In this document: positions 1 through 6,068 of the stretch, one piece after another
Position numbering within the stretch: the first letter of the stretch is position 1
Layout: each line of letters starts with the position of its first letter
Assembly (NCBI GenBank): GCA_013141055.1
Contig: JABFRS010000001.1
Coordinates: 1,116,001 to 1,180,000 of the forward strand
Length of the DNA stretch: 64,000 bases
Direction: 5' to 3'
Source: Cyclobacteriaceae bacterium
GTDB taxonomy: Bacteria > Bacteroidota > Bacteroidia > Cytophagales > Cyclobacteriaceae
The notes under the pieces: generated by a model
What the model saw: the letters and a program-made list of their open reading frames with translations, nothing else
What the model was told of the DNA's origin: nothing
The model's database searches: none
Position numbers and translations under genes: made by a program

Positions 1-134
1 AAGTAGTATCCTTTTTCTGTAAATAGCCTGTAGTCTCCAATGTCCCACTTAGGTTTAATTATTTCATCTCCACTTTCTTTGTTCGTGCAACCAATAACTG
101 TTATTAGCAGGAGGAACTGTATTGCTCTTATCAT
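1..134 (-). CDS. Small putative lipoprotein, C-terminus cut by the window edge (cassette 1)
   Basis: Only the first 44 codons are present; the gene runs off the left edge. The start is the ATG at 134-132. The visible N-terminus is a lipoprotein signal: a short basic start (MIRAIQ), a hydrophobic run and a lipobox ending VIGC near residue 15, followed by a polar mature region. It is on the same strand as the next four small genes and is separated from its neighbour by an attC-like inverted repeat, so it looks like a further cassette of the same array. No family is recognised from this fragment. Confidence 0.6.
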   Translation of the reverse strand, partial: MIRAIQFLLLITVIGCTNKESGDEIIKPKWDIGDYRLFTEKGYY

Positions 135-158
135 GAACTCAATGGTCAATAGTTATAG

Positions 159-247
159 CTGCCAATGTCTAGCTATAAGGTGTTTGCTTTGTCCAAATAA
201 AAATAAACATTAAAAAGCAAATGACTTATAGCCCATGTTGTGTGCAG
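159..247 (-). repeat. attC-like inverted repeat 1
   Basis: The outer part carries GCTATAAG (172-179) pairing with CTTATAGC (225-232); the inner part carries TTTGCTTT (183-190) pairing with AAAGCAAA (214-221). On the minus strand the left end reads TGCACACAACA (about 236-246). The right end has lost the expected CGTTGTG and reads GACATTGG instead, so this copy looks degenerate at its recombination end. It lies between the stop of the gene at 261-680 and the start of the gene at 134, as an attC site of the preceding cassette would. Confidence 0.55.
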
Positions 248-260
248 TGCCGGGTCACAC

Positions 261-680
261 TCAACGCTTTTTTATGAATTGACCCTCGCCAGAAGTAGTG
301 TGAGGTCCGGCATAACCTGTCAGCCTAAACTTTAGTCTCCTTCCGCGAGTAGTTTGAAATTCAAAATACGGCTTCGAGGACTTGGAAAGCACCCTTTGCA
401 CGGCATTGCTAGTCGTATCACTCGTTATCATATAGTTCAAACGCAATGTGCAATTCTCGTTGCCATCGATTTTGCCTTTAATTTCTCGACCGTCTTTGAG
501 CTCAGTGAAGTAATCACCTTCTAGTGAGAGAACATAAGAAGCGCTGCCGAACTCTTTATTAAACTTTACCCTGTACTTACCGTCCTCAAGCTTCTCACAA
601 TCTTGTCCATGAGCTAATTTGCCCAGCAGGAGCAGGGCAGTAGTTGTAGCTGATATCGACAAACTAATCTTTCGTCTCAA
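261..680 (-). CDS. Secreted hypothetical protein (cassette 2)
   Basis: 139 residues, not recognised. The N-terminus is a Sec signal: basic MRRK, a hydrophobic stretch to about residue 20, and an AHGQ-type cleavage region near residue 26. The mature part is a small polar, beta-rich domain with two cysteines (about residues 28 and 77) that could form a disulphide. The start is a TTG at 680-678: there is no in-frame ATG before the upstream stop and the next Met lies deep in the protein. The TTG is about 20 bases after the end of repeat 2, the compact spacing expected for an integron cassette. The product probably acts in the periplasm or on the surface; its function is unknown. Confidence 0.65.
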   Translation of the reverse strand: MRRKISLSISATTTALLLLGKLAHGQDCEKLEDGKYRVKFNKEFGSASYVLSLEGDYFTELKDGREIKGKIDGNENCTLRLNYMITSDTTSNAVQRVLSKSSKPYFEFQTTRGRRLKFRLTGYAGPHTTSGEGQFIKKR

Positions 681-699
681 GGTCTTTATTGGCTAAGGC

Positions 700-793
700 A
701 TTGCACACAACGTTTTGCCATGAGGCGTTGGCCTTACCTTAATTTAAAAATAGAGAAAAAAGGCCAATGCATTATAGCTTGTGTTGTGGGCAG
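700..793 (-). repeat. attC-like inverted repeat 2
   Basis: Ends GCACACAACG (703-712) and GTGTTGTGGGC (781-791) are inverted copies. Inside, the arms around GGCGTTGGCCTT (about 724-735) and AAGGCCAATGC (760-770) pair. On the minus strand the left end reads CCCACAACACAA and the right end AACGTTGTGTGC. That is the AACA / CGTT asymmetry of attC sites, where strand exchange occurs at G^TT. It sits between the stop at 800 and the TTG start at 680. Confidence 0.65.
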
Positions 794-799
794 TTACAG

Positions 800-1207
800 T
801 CACTTCACGATCACGGTCCAATTGTTTTTATTTAAATCCGACAGTTTATAATCTAATCGTTTATATCTTCCATTCGCCCTTAAAGTGTCCCAGTCAGTCT
901 TAAGAACTTGCTCATAATCAAATATGAAGATACTTAAGGTGCTATCTTTACCATGACTAACGTCCCACACCCATTGATCCTTATTGTTCACTTTTTCAAC
1001 ACGAGTCGAGTCCCCGGGGTCTAGTCTTTCTCTGATAAAGAACTCCTTTTTATTAATTGAGGGCACATGCAGAACTGTATCCACTTCATAGTCAAAACAA
1101 ATCACTTTACCTGAACGGTTAATAATTAATAATCGATCATCAGGCGTTGGTTCCAGAACGCAAGAAACCAACAGTAAAAAAAATATAGCTATTAATATCT
1201 TATTCAT
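800..1207 (-). CDS. Small putative lipoprotein (cassette 3)
   Basis: 135 residues from the ATG at 1207; a longer reading from 1237 would begin inside the neighbouring inverted repeat, so I reject it. The N-terminus MNKILIAIFFLLLVSC is a textbook lipoprotein signal with the lipobox Cys at residue 16. The mature region is short, polar and rich in Asp, Lys and Trp, with no recognised domain. The protein is probably anchored in the outer membrane or facing the periplasm. It is flanked on both sides by attC-like repeats and lies on the array strand, so it is treated as a gene cassette. Function unknown. Confidence 0.7.
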   Translation of the reverse strand: MNKILIAIFFLLLVSCVLEPTPDDRLLIINRSGKVICFDYEVDTVLHVPSINKKEFFIRERLDPGDSTRVEKVNNKDQWVWDVSHGKDSTLSIFIFDYEQVLKTDWDTLRANGRYKRLDYKLSDLNKNNWTVIVK

Positions 1208-1228
1208 TTTCCACTCTTTCAATGTAAT

Positions 1229-1362
1229 TGCCCACAACGCTCGGCTATAAAACGTATGCGTTTAAATACCTACATCTTTGTCCCACGTTACTGCCGAAAT
1301 TTAACAGCACACACTTTAAGAACCTACGATATAGCATATGTTTTATAGCCATTGTTGTGCAC
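1229..1362 (-). repeat. attC-like inverted repeat 3 (best preserved)
   Basis: CCCACAACG (1231-1239) faces TTGTTGTGC (1352-1360). The next arms, GGCTATAAAACGTATGC (from 1243) and GCATATGTTTTATAGCC (to 1350), pair almost perfectly. Between the end core and the inner arm there is one more base on one side than on the other, as with the extrahelical bases of folded attC sites. The minus strand runs CACAACAATGG ... CGAGCGTTGTGGG. The interior of roughly 70 bases would form the variable terminal structure. Confidence 0.7.
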
Positions 1363-1365
1363 CGT

Positions 1366-1857
1366 TTAGACATTAGTCCCACGCCAGATAACTGGGAAAA
1401 TCGTCTGCTTTATTGTCGGGTGTAGTCCAGCCGGGATGAAATACTCGCTCGTCATCATGTTTGTCACAATACAATACGTCCCGTCCGTGAATGTGTACTT
1501 GGCAAAGTCAAAGTCGAATCCAAGTAGTCCGATCTGTTTTTGTTCTTCAATGTCAACCGACCTAACGTCATTGAGTTTCCAAATTTGTCTCCGTCCGTCT
1601 CTGGTGATTTCAAATATTCCATTGTCCTGGTCAATGCGCACCTGGAGGTAGAGACTTCTTCTCAAATAATGAGCCGTCAAGCAAATTGGTATCAGTCCAA
1701 CTATTGCCAGAAACGAAGCAACTACAATCAATGTATTGTCCACCGGGAATCGTATCAAAAGAAACATTGAGCTCCCCAACAGTCCAAATCCTATTAAGAG
1801 ATTGAAAAACTGTCCGAATCCAAACTTGTACTCGTAATGATGGTTTACTTTGTCCAT
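1366..1857 (-). CDS. Small membrane protein with PH-like C-terminal part (cassette 4)
   Basis: 163 residues from the ATG at 1857. An in-frame extension to 1929 would run through the attC-like repeat and is rejected. Two hydrophobic segments (about residues 11-34 and 41-63) form a hairpin in the inner membrane. They are followed by a cytoplasmic-looking beta-rich region that resembles the small bacterial PH-like domains found after two helices; this is only a fold impression. The ATG lies about 10 bases beyond the CGTTGTG end of repeat 4. It is the only one of the five array genes without a cleavable signal peptide. No specific function is assigned. Confidence 0.7.
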   Translation of the reverse strand: MDKVNHHYEYKFGFGQFFNLLIGFGLLGSSMFLLIRFPVDNTLIVVASFLAIVGLIPICLTAHYLRRSLYLQVRIDQDNGIFEITRDGRRQIWKLNDVRSVDIEEQKQIGLLGFDFDFAKYTFTDGTYCIVTNMMTSEYFIPAGLHPTIKQTIFPVIWRGTNV

Positions 1858-1865
1858 GGCTAAAT

Positions 1866-2003
1866 GGTGCACAACGTTTGTGCATGAGCAGTGGCGGGTG
1901 TAAGTTGTGCCACACTGTCCCCGTTGCAAAAACGTATTTTGAAAGATAACACTTTTACCTTAAACCAAACCAGCCATTGCTTATGCATTGTGTTGTGGGT
2001 AGT
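1866..2003 (-). repeat. attC-like inverted repeat 4
   Basis: TGCACAACG (1868-1876) faces TGTTGTGGG (1991-1999). TGCATGAGCAGTGG (1881-1894) pairs with CCATTGCTTATGCA (1974-1987) with two mismatches. The spacer between core and inner arm is one base longer on the CGTT side, as in repeat 3. It separates the stop at 2016 from the ATG at 1857. The interior of about 80 bases also contains GTTGCAAAAACG and ATTTTGAAAGATAAC, with no coding signal. Confidence 0.65.
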
Positions 2004-2015
2004 TGGCTTCCCTCA

Positions 2016-2549
2016 TCATTTTTTGATTCCTTGTCCAACGCAATTGTGCGTCTCTTCAATTATCTGTCGACATCGATTTGTCATCGCTTGACTTTCAGGG
2101 TTGTAATGTTGCCCAATAATGACTGTTAGACTGTCGCAATGAAAAGATGTGTAAGAACCACTTTTTTGTCCGTTACCAATTACATAGTCAATATGTCTTG
2201 CCACATTGGATCCGAACTTTATTGATCTGACTTCACCGAAGACAGGAGTATTCTGTAGATCATCCACAGAGCCTTCTTTTAGTGATTCCACAAAATTCTG
2301 GAGCTCTTTGTCCAAATCAAACTTTTTAGGTAGCCATGACACAGAAATCTTCGCATAAATATCTTTATTTCTTGGTTCTATCTTTATGTATGTCGCATGG
2401 TTATGTTTCCACGTCTTTGTCTCAGTTATTTTAAAGTCATCGGTTATGTTAAAATTCAATCCCTTGCTTTCATAGAGGTTCTTTGGAATTGACTGACAAG
2501 AAATAATTATTGTCAAAATGGAAAATAAAAGTATTAGTCTATTGATCAC
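2016..2549 (-). CDS. Putative lipoprotein (cassette 5)
   Basis: 177 residues if started at the GTG at 2549, which gives a clean lipoprotein signal: MINRLILLF, a hydrophobic run, and lipobox IISC near residue 18. The frame is open to a TTG at 2591 that touches the repeat end, so a start 14 codons longer is possible. The mature part has about 160 residues with a mixed alpha/beta pattern reminiscent of small periplasmic PsbP-like proteins, but I do not recognise it confidently. It is the array gene nearest menA, on the same strand, and could be read by transcription coming through menA. Confidence 0.65.
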   Translation of the reverse strand: MINRLILLFSILTIIISCQSIPKNLYESKGLNFNITDDFKITETKTWKHNHATYIKIEPRNKDIYAKISVSWLPKKFDLDKELQNFVESLKEGSVDDLQNTPVFGEVRSIKFGSNVARHIDYVIGNGQKSGSYTSFHCDSLTVIIGQHYNPESQAMTNRCRQIIEETHNCVGQGIKK

Positions 2550-2593
2550 TAGTCTTGAATTGAATTGATTTGTCTGTGTATGGTTCCCCAATT

Positions 2594-2633
2594 ACCCACA
2601 ACGTCTGGCTATAAGCCACTCTGCCTTATAGCC
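2594..2633 (-). repeat. attC-like half site 5, right boundary of the array
   Basis: CCCACAACG (2595-2603) followed by GGCTATAAG (2607-2615) reproduces the CGTT half of the other repeats. It folds into a short hairpin with CTTATAGCC (2625-2633). The outer TTGTTGTG that should follow is absent: the sequence goes on as CTCTATTAAATTTC. This is therefore a truncated or diverged copy, located where an array would end. Confidence 0.5.
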
Positions 2634-2697
2634 CTCTATTAAATTTCACTATTTCGAGCTTTTTAACCAACAACGCCGTGGCCGAAATGAATACGAA

Positions 2698-3609
2698 CTA
2701 CAACAAATTCCCCACTCCAAACAACACCACAAACAGCAACGTCGATAGTGCCATCTGCTTCAGGTAGGGATCCAGTGCCTCAGAAGGCTTGCTGTAAACG
2801 GCCATGCCGATCCGCATGAATAAAGGAACGGATATCAAAAAGAGAAACTGGTACGGTGAATGATACTTCAGTATCGTATAGGCAATCGCAGCGATCACAC
2901 CGCCCATGAGAAGAAACCACTGATAGCGCGCGCCCATCTTCTTTCCGATGCGCACCGGAATAGAATACTTTCCCGCCGCCTTGTCAGATTCAATGTCGCG
3001 CATGTTGTTGATGTTCAGCACCGCAATGGAAAATAATCCGCAACTCAGCGCCGGCAACAGCGTGATCGTATCGATCTCATGCGTGAACAGGTACAATGAT
3101 CCCATCACTCCCACCAGTCCAAAGAAGATCAGCACCGAAAGATCTCCCAGTCCGATGTACCCATAAGGTTTTTTTCCAACGGTATAAGCAATGGCCGCTG
3201 CAATGGATAACAATCCCAGCAATAAAAAGAAGAGCAATGAATTCCAGTCGTACCCAAAGGCTACCAGCAAAAGAATGATTCCCGATGCCAGGCACAGCAC
3301 CGTGAAAAGAATGATCGCACTTTTCATCTGTGCTGAAGTGATCACTCCCGACTGCACCGCACGCGATGGACCTTTTCTTCCGGCGTGGTCGGCACCATTC
3401 ACAGAGTCACCATAGTCATTGGCAAGATTGGAAAGGATCTGTAATAAGATGGTGGTAAGACAGCACAGGAAAAAGATCAGGCCGTCAAACTTTCCCGCAG
3501 CAGCGGCAAGAAAGCCAGCCATACCAATGCAGGAAAGTGAAAGAGGAAGGGTACGCAGGCGAAACGCCCCGACCCAGGATTTTATATCAAGACTATTACT
3601 GTCAGCCAC
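2698..3609 (-). CDS. menA: 1,4-dihydroxy-2-naphthoate polyprenyltransferase
   Basis: This UbiA-superfamily membrane enzyme of 303 residues attaches a polyprenyl chain to 1,4-dihydroxy-2-naphthoate, giving demethylmenaquinone in menaquinone synthesis. The first Asp-rich motif NLANDYGDSVNGAD lies at residues 61-74, followed by the MenA-typical KGPSRAVQSG. The second motif NINNMRDIESD is near residue 200. The remaining sequence forms about eight or nine transmembrane helices. Length and motif order are normal for MenA. No other men genes are in the window. It is transcribed toward the cassette array, whose first gene starts about 100 bases past its stop. Confidence 0.95.
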   Translation of the reverse strand: MADSNSLDIKSWVGAFRLRTLPLSLSCIGMAGFLAAAAGKFDGLIFFLCCLTTILLQILSNLANDYGDSVNGADHAGRKGPSRAVQSGVITSAQMKSAIILFTVLCLASGIILLLVAFGYDWNSLLFFLLLGLLSIAAAIAYTVGKKPYGYIGLGDLSVLIFFGLVGVMGSLYLFTHEIDTITLLPALSCGLFSIAVLNINNMRDIESDKAAGKYSIPVRIGKKMGARYQWFLLMGGVIAAIAYTILKYHSPYQFLFLISVPLFMRIGMAVYSKPSEALDPYLKQMALSTLLFVVLFGVGNLL

Positions 3610-3659
3610 TACTCAATGAGTCAATTAAAATATCTGTAAACAGGATGAGCTTACTTTAA

Positions 3660-4226
3660 TCAAAGTTTGATCTTCGACATGATCGCCTCATCCATCGGCT
3701 TCACTTTGGATGGAAAGAATCCAAGGACTTCTCCTTCCGGACTGATAAGATACTTGCAGAAATTCCAGGAAGGTGTTTCGCCGGTCTTGGCATCAAGCCA
3801 GTCATAAAGAGGTGCCTGATCTTTTCCCTTCACGGAGACCTTTTCAAACATCTGGAATTTCACTCCGTAGTTTCTTTCACAGAAGGTAGCGATCTCGGCA
3901 TTGTCGCCCGGCTCCTGCCAGAGAAAATTATTGGCGGGGAATCCCAGCACGGCAATCTTGTCATTGAAGTTCTCATGAAGCTTTTCGAGATCAGCATATT
4001 GCGGCGTGTACCCGCACTTGGATGCCGTGTTCACGATGAGCATGTACTTGCCTTTGTATTTCGAAAAGTCGATCTCCTTACCTTCCAGAGATTTTAATTT
4101 GAAGTCATAGATCGAACCGGATATCGGTCTCTTTTTGGAAGAGGATAGTTTGCCCGTCAGAAATGCCATTAAGCCCATAAAGATTACTCCTCCGATGATA
4201 ATGAATATGATTCGCTTAGAGCTCAT
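3660..4226 (-). CDS. Glutathione peroxidase family protein, membrane-anchored
   Basis: 188 residues with an N-terminal hydrophobic segment (about 6-25) that would act as an uncleaved anchor or signal, then a thioredoxin-fold GPx domain. The peroxidatic residue is Cys71 in NTASKCGYTP, so it is a cysteine rather than selenocysteine type. WNFCKYL near residue 155 supplies the catalytic Trp and Asn, and the Gln lies in FLWQEPGDN. Most homologues read FGGQEPG there, so the Leu-Trp pair is a local oddity. The gene overlaps the end of the upstream peroxidase gene by 11 bases, implying co-translation. The likely role is reduction of lipid or other hydroperoxides in the envelope, probably with thioredoxin. 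Confidence 0.88.
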   Translation of the reverse strand: MSSKRIIFIIIGGVIFMGLMAFLTGKLSSSKKRPISGSIYDFKLKSLEGKEIDFSKYKGKYMLIVNTASKCGYTPQYADLEKLHENFNDKIAVLGFPANNFLWQEPGDNAEIATFCERNYGVKFQMFEKVSVKGKDQAPLYDWLDAKTGETPSWNFCKYLISPEGEVLGFFPSKVKPMDEAIMSKIKL

Positions 4227-4710
4227 CGGTTATTTCTTTTGCCATTGGATTGACAGCAGACTTGTAAAACTTAACGGATCCATCGGCCTTGATCAGGTAC
4301 TTGCAGAAATTCCAGCTTGGCTCCTGCCCTGTCTTCTCTTTCAACCATGCAAACAACGGAGCCTGGTCATCACCTTTCACAGAAACTTTTTCAAACATCT
4401 GGAACGTAACGCCATAGTTCTTCTGACAGAATGAAGCGATCTCAGCATTGGCACCTGGCTCCTGTCCGCCGAAGTTGTTGGCAGGGAAGCCCAGGATCGT
4501 AACCTTACCGCCATACGTGTCATTCAGTTTCTGAAGGTCAGCATACTGTGGAGTGTATCCGCATTTGGATGCGGTGTTTACGATCAGGATATTTTTTCCT
4601 TTGAATTGTGCGAAGTCAATGGTCTTTCCGTCAATGGCGGGAAGCTTGAAATCGTAAACAGATGTAGCGGTGGTCATAAAGCTTAAGAGTATTACGAGGA
4701 TTGTTTTCAT
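4216..4710 (-). CDS. Glutathione peroxidase family protein, secreted
   Basis: 164 residues from the ATG at 4710, which gives a short signal peptide (MKTILVILLSFMTTATS); a start at 4740 would prepend ten residues with no signal character. Cys50 in NTASKCGYTP is the peroxidatic residue. FGGQEPG carries the Gln, and PSWNFCKYL the Trp and Asn. It is closely similar along its whole length to the peroxidase encoded immediately downstream, so the two are a tandem duplication. A long inverted repeat (4758-4815) lies in front of the start. Periplasmic peroxide detoxification is inferred from the family and the signal peptide. Confidence 0.88.
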   Translation of the reverse strand: MKTILVILLSFMTTATSVYDFKLPAIDGKTIDFAQFKGKNILIVNTASKCGYTPQYADLQKLNDTYGGKVTILGFPANNFGGQEPGANAEIASFCQKNYGVTFQMFEKVSVKGDDQAPLFAWLKEKTGQEPSWNFCKYLIKADGSVKFYKSAVNPMAKEITDEL

Positions 4711-4757
4711 AGAAGAATAGGCTTGTGTTGTACACAACAAAGTAACGGGAAATTTAG

Positions 4758-4815
4758 TGCATTCCGATGGAGATGCAGGAAAATGCAGTTTCCCGCATCC
4801 CTTTAATGGAATGCA
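4758..4815. repeat. Long imperfect hairpin between the DUF6090 fusion and the peroxidase pair
   Basis: TGCATTCC (4758-4765) pairs with GGAATGCA (4808-4815). The nested GATGCAGGAAA and TTTCCCGCATC pair with one mismatch around a TGCAG loop. No T-run follows on either strand, so a classical terminator is doubtful. Processing site, attenuator or REP-like element are the alternatives. Confidence 0.5.
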
Positions 4816-4854
4816 GATTTACAGCACAGAAAAGACCTATTTAAGGGGGAGATT

Positions 4855-6024
4855 CTAAAGCCTCCTCAGCTTGTTCTCGATGGTCTCAATTAACTTTGTT
4901 GCCTTCTCCAGCGCAATGCTATGCGCGTCGATACCATCACTCAGCTGGGCAGAAGTTGCCAGCAGGTAGTTTTTGGTCTGAGGCTTTTGAACGATCGTTG
5001 GATCCAGGATCTTTCCTGCCCCTATATCTGAGTACGGAGAGAAATAACCAAAGATCTCAAACACCAGCTGTGTATCGACCTCTTCAAAGCGCTTGATGGA
5101 CAAATAGGTGTTATAGAATTCTGTTGTCTGGCTTCTTACTTCCCGGTCGCTGATAGCAGTGAGTCCATTGCCCGACAGCAGCATCTGATAGGTGTTCTGA
5201 TTCGGAGTAAATGTTTCCAGAGACAGAATATTGAAGACCACTCTTCCCAATGAGTCAGATGAGTTGGTGTTGGCGGCCAGGTAATCGTTAATACTTTTCT
5301 GATCGGCCTTAAGCTCCACGAGGATCTGTTCGATCTGGGATTTATCTTTTCGCAGATCACCGATCATGCTCTCCATATAAAACTGCTCCAGGGATTGCTG
5401 ATCGGAACTCAGCTTGAGGTTGTTCAGCTGAAAGGCAACCGAGACACCGACGATGACGATCATGAGATCAAAGACCTTGTTGAAGAACAGATCGCGCCAC
5501 TTGAAGGGCTTCGCTTCTTTTACTTTCTCTTTCATGTCACTCTTCTCTTTGGGTGCTAATTTCTTTTCCATAATGAAGTTCAGGAATTCGATGCCGTTGA
5601 GCATCTTTCGGTTTTCTTTATTAACGACATATCCTCTCTTCTCAAAAAAGGAACGGGCCGTGATGCTGGATTCTGCTTCTGTATTTTTTATGTCGTCCTT
5701 CTGCAGTTTCTCTTCCAGCTTTTCAAGCAGTGCCGTAGCAACCCCCTGACGCTGATGATCTTTATGAACGTACAGCATTCCAACTGACGTATGATCTTTA
5801 TCGAGGCTTCCAAAGCCGACGATCTTTCCATCCAGAAGGGCAACGTATGTTTTATGAGATTTGAATTTATCCTTCCATTTTTTCACATCGGGACTTTCCT
5901 GCGCCCATGCGTTGAGATGTTCCTTCGGATAGTCTTTGCTGTTGACGGTGTGCACCGTATCGTAAAAGAGCCGGAGTAAGGGTTCTGTATCCGGGGCGTC
6001 AAATTTTCTTATGAGCACTTTCAT
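4855..6024 (-). CDS. GNAT acetyltransferase fused to a DUF6090-like membrane protein
   Basis: 389 residues with two unrelated halves. Residues 1 to about 150 form a GNAT N-acetyltransferase domain; the acetyl-CoA loop reads HQRQGVATALL and a C-terminal FFEKRGYV strand is present. A charged Lys/Glu linker (about 155-178) leads to one transmembrane helix (about 185-202, ending in QLNNL), then about 190 residues resembling DUF6090. That part has a Gln/Asp-rich helix and a SDREVRSQTTEFYN segment like the family's conserved core. DUF6090 proteins usually stand alone with the helix near the N-terminus. No stop or frameshift separates the parts, so the fusion is real in this sequence. The acetyltransferase half would face the cytoplasm; its substrate is unknown. 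Confidence 0.75.
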   Translation of the reverse strand: MKVLIRKFDAPDTEPLLRLFYDTVHTVNSKDYPKEHLNAWAQESPDVKKWKDKFKSHKTYVALLDGKIVGFGSLDKDHTSVGMLYVHKDHQRQGVATALLEKLEEKLQKDDIKNTEAESSITARSFFEKRGYVVNKENRKMLNGIEFLNFIMEKKLAPKEKSDMKEKVKEAKPFKWRDLFFNKVFDLMIVIVGVSVAFQLNNLKLSSDQQSLEQFYMESMIGDLRKDKSQIEQILVELKADQKSINDYLAANTNSSDSLGRVVFNILSLETFTPNQNTYQMLLSGNGLTAISDREVRSQTTEFYNTYLSIKRFEEVDTQLVFEIFGYFSPYSDIGAGKILDPTIVQKPQTKNYLLATSAQLSDGIDAHSIALEKATKLIETIENKLRRL

Positions 6025-6068
6025 CGGATACTTATTTAAAACCCTGGAAATATAAATCTAATAAAATA

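Noticed and set aside
1228-2091. Several plus-strand open frames of 60-76 codons across the cassette region
   Set aside because: They overlap longer minus-strand genes and the inverted repeats, have no signal or domain character, and two run straight through repeats 3 and 4.
1-2640. Ordinary bidirectional terminators as an explanation for the array repeats
   Set aside because: The repeats lie at codirectional gene junctions, have conserved CAACG/CGTTG ends, long variable interiors and no T-runs.
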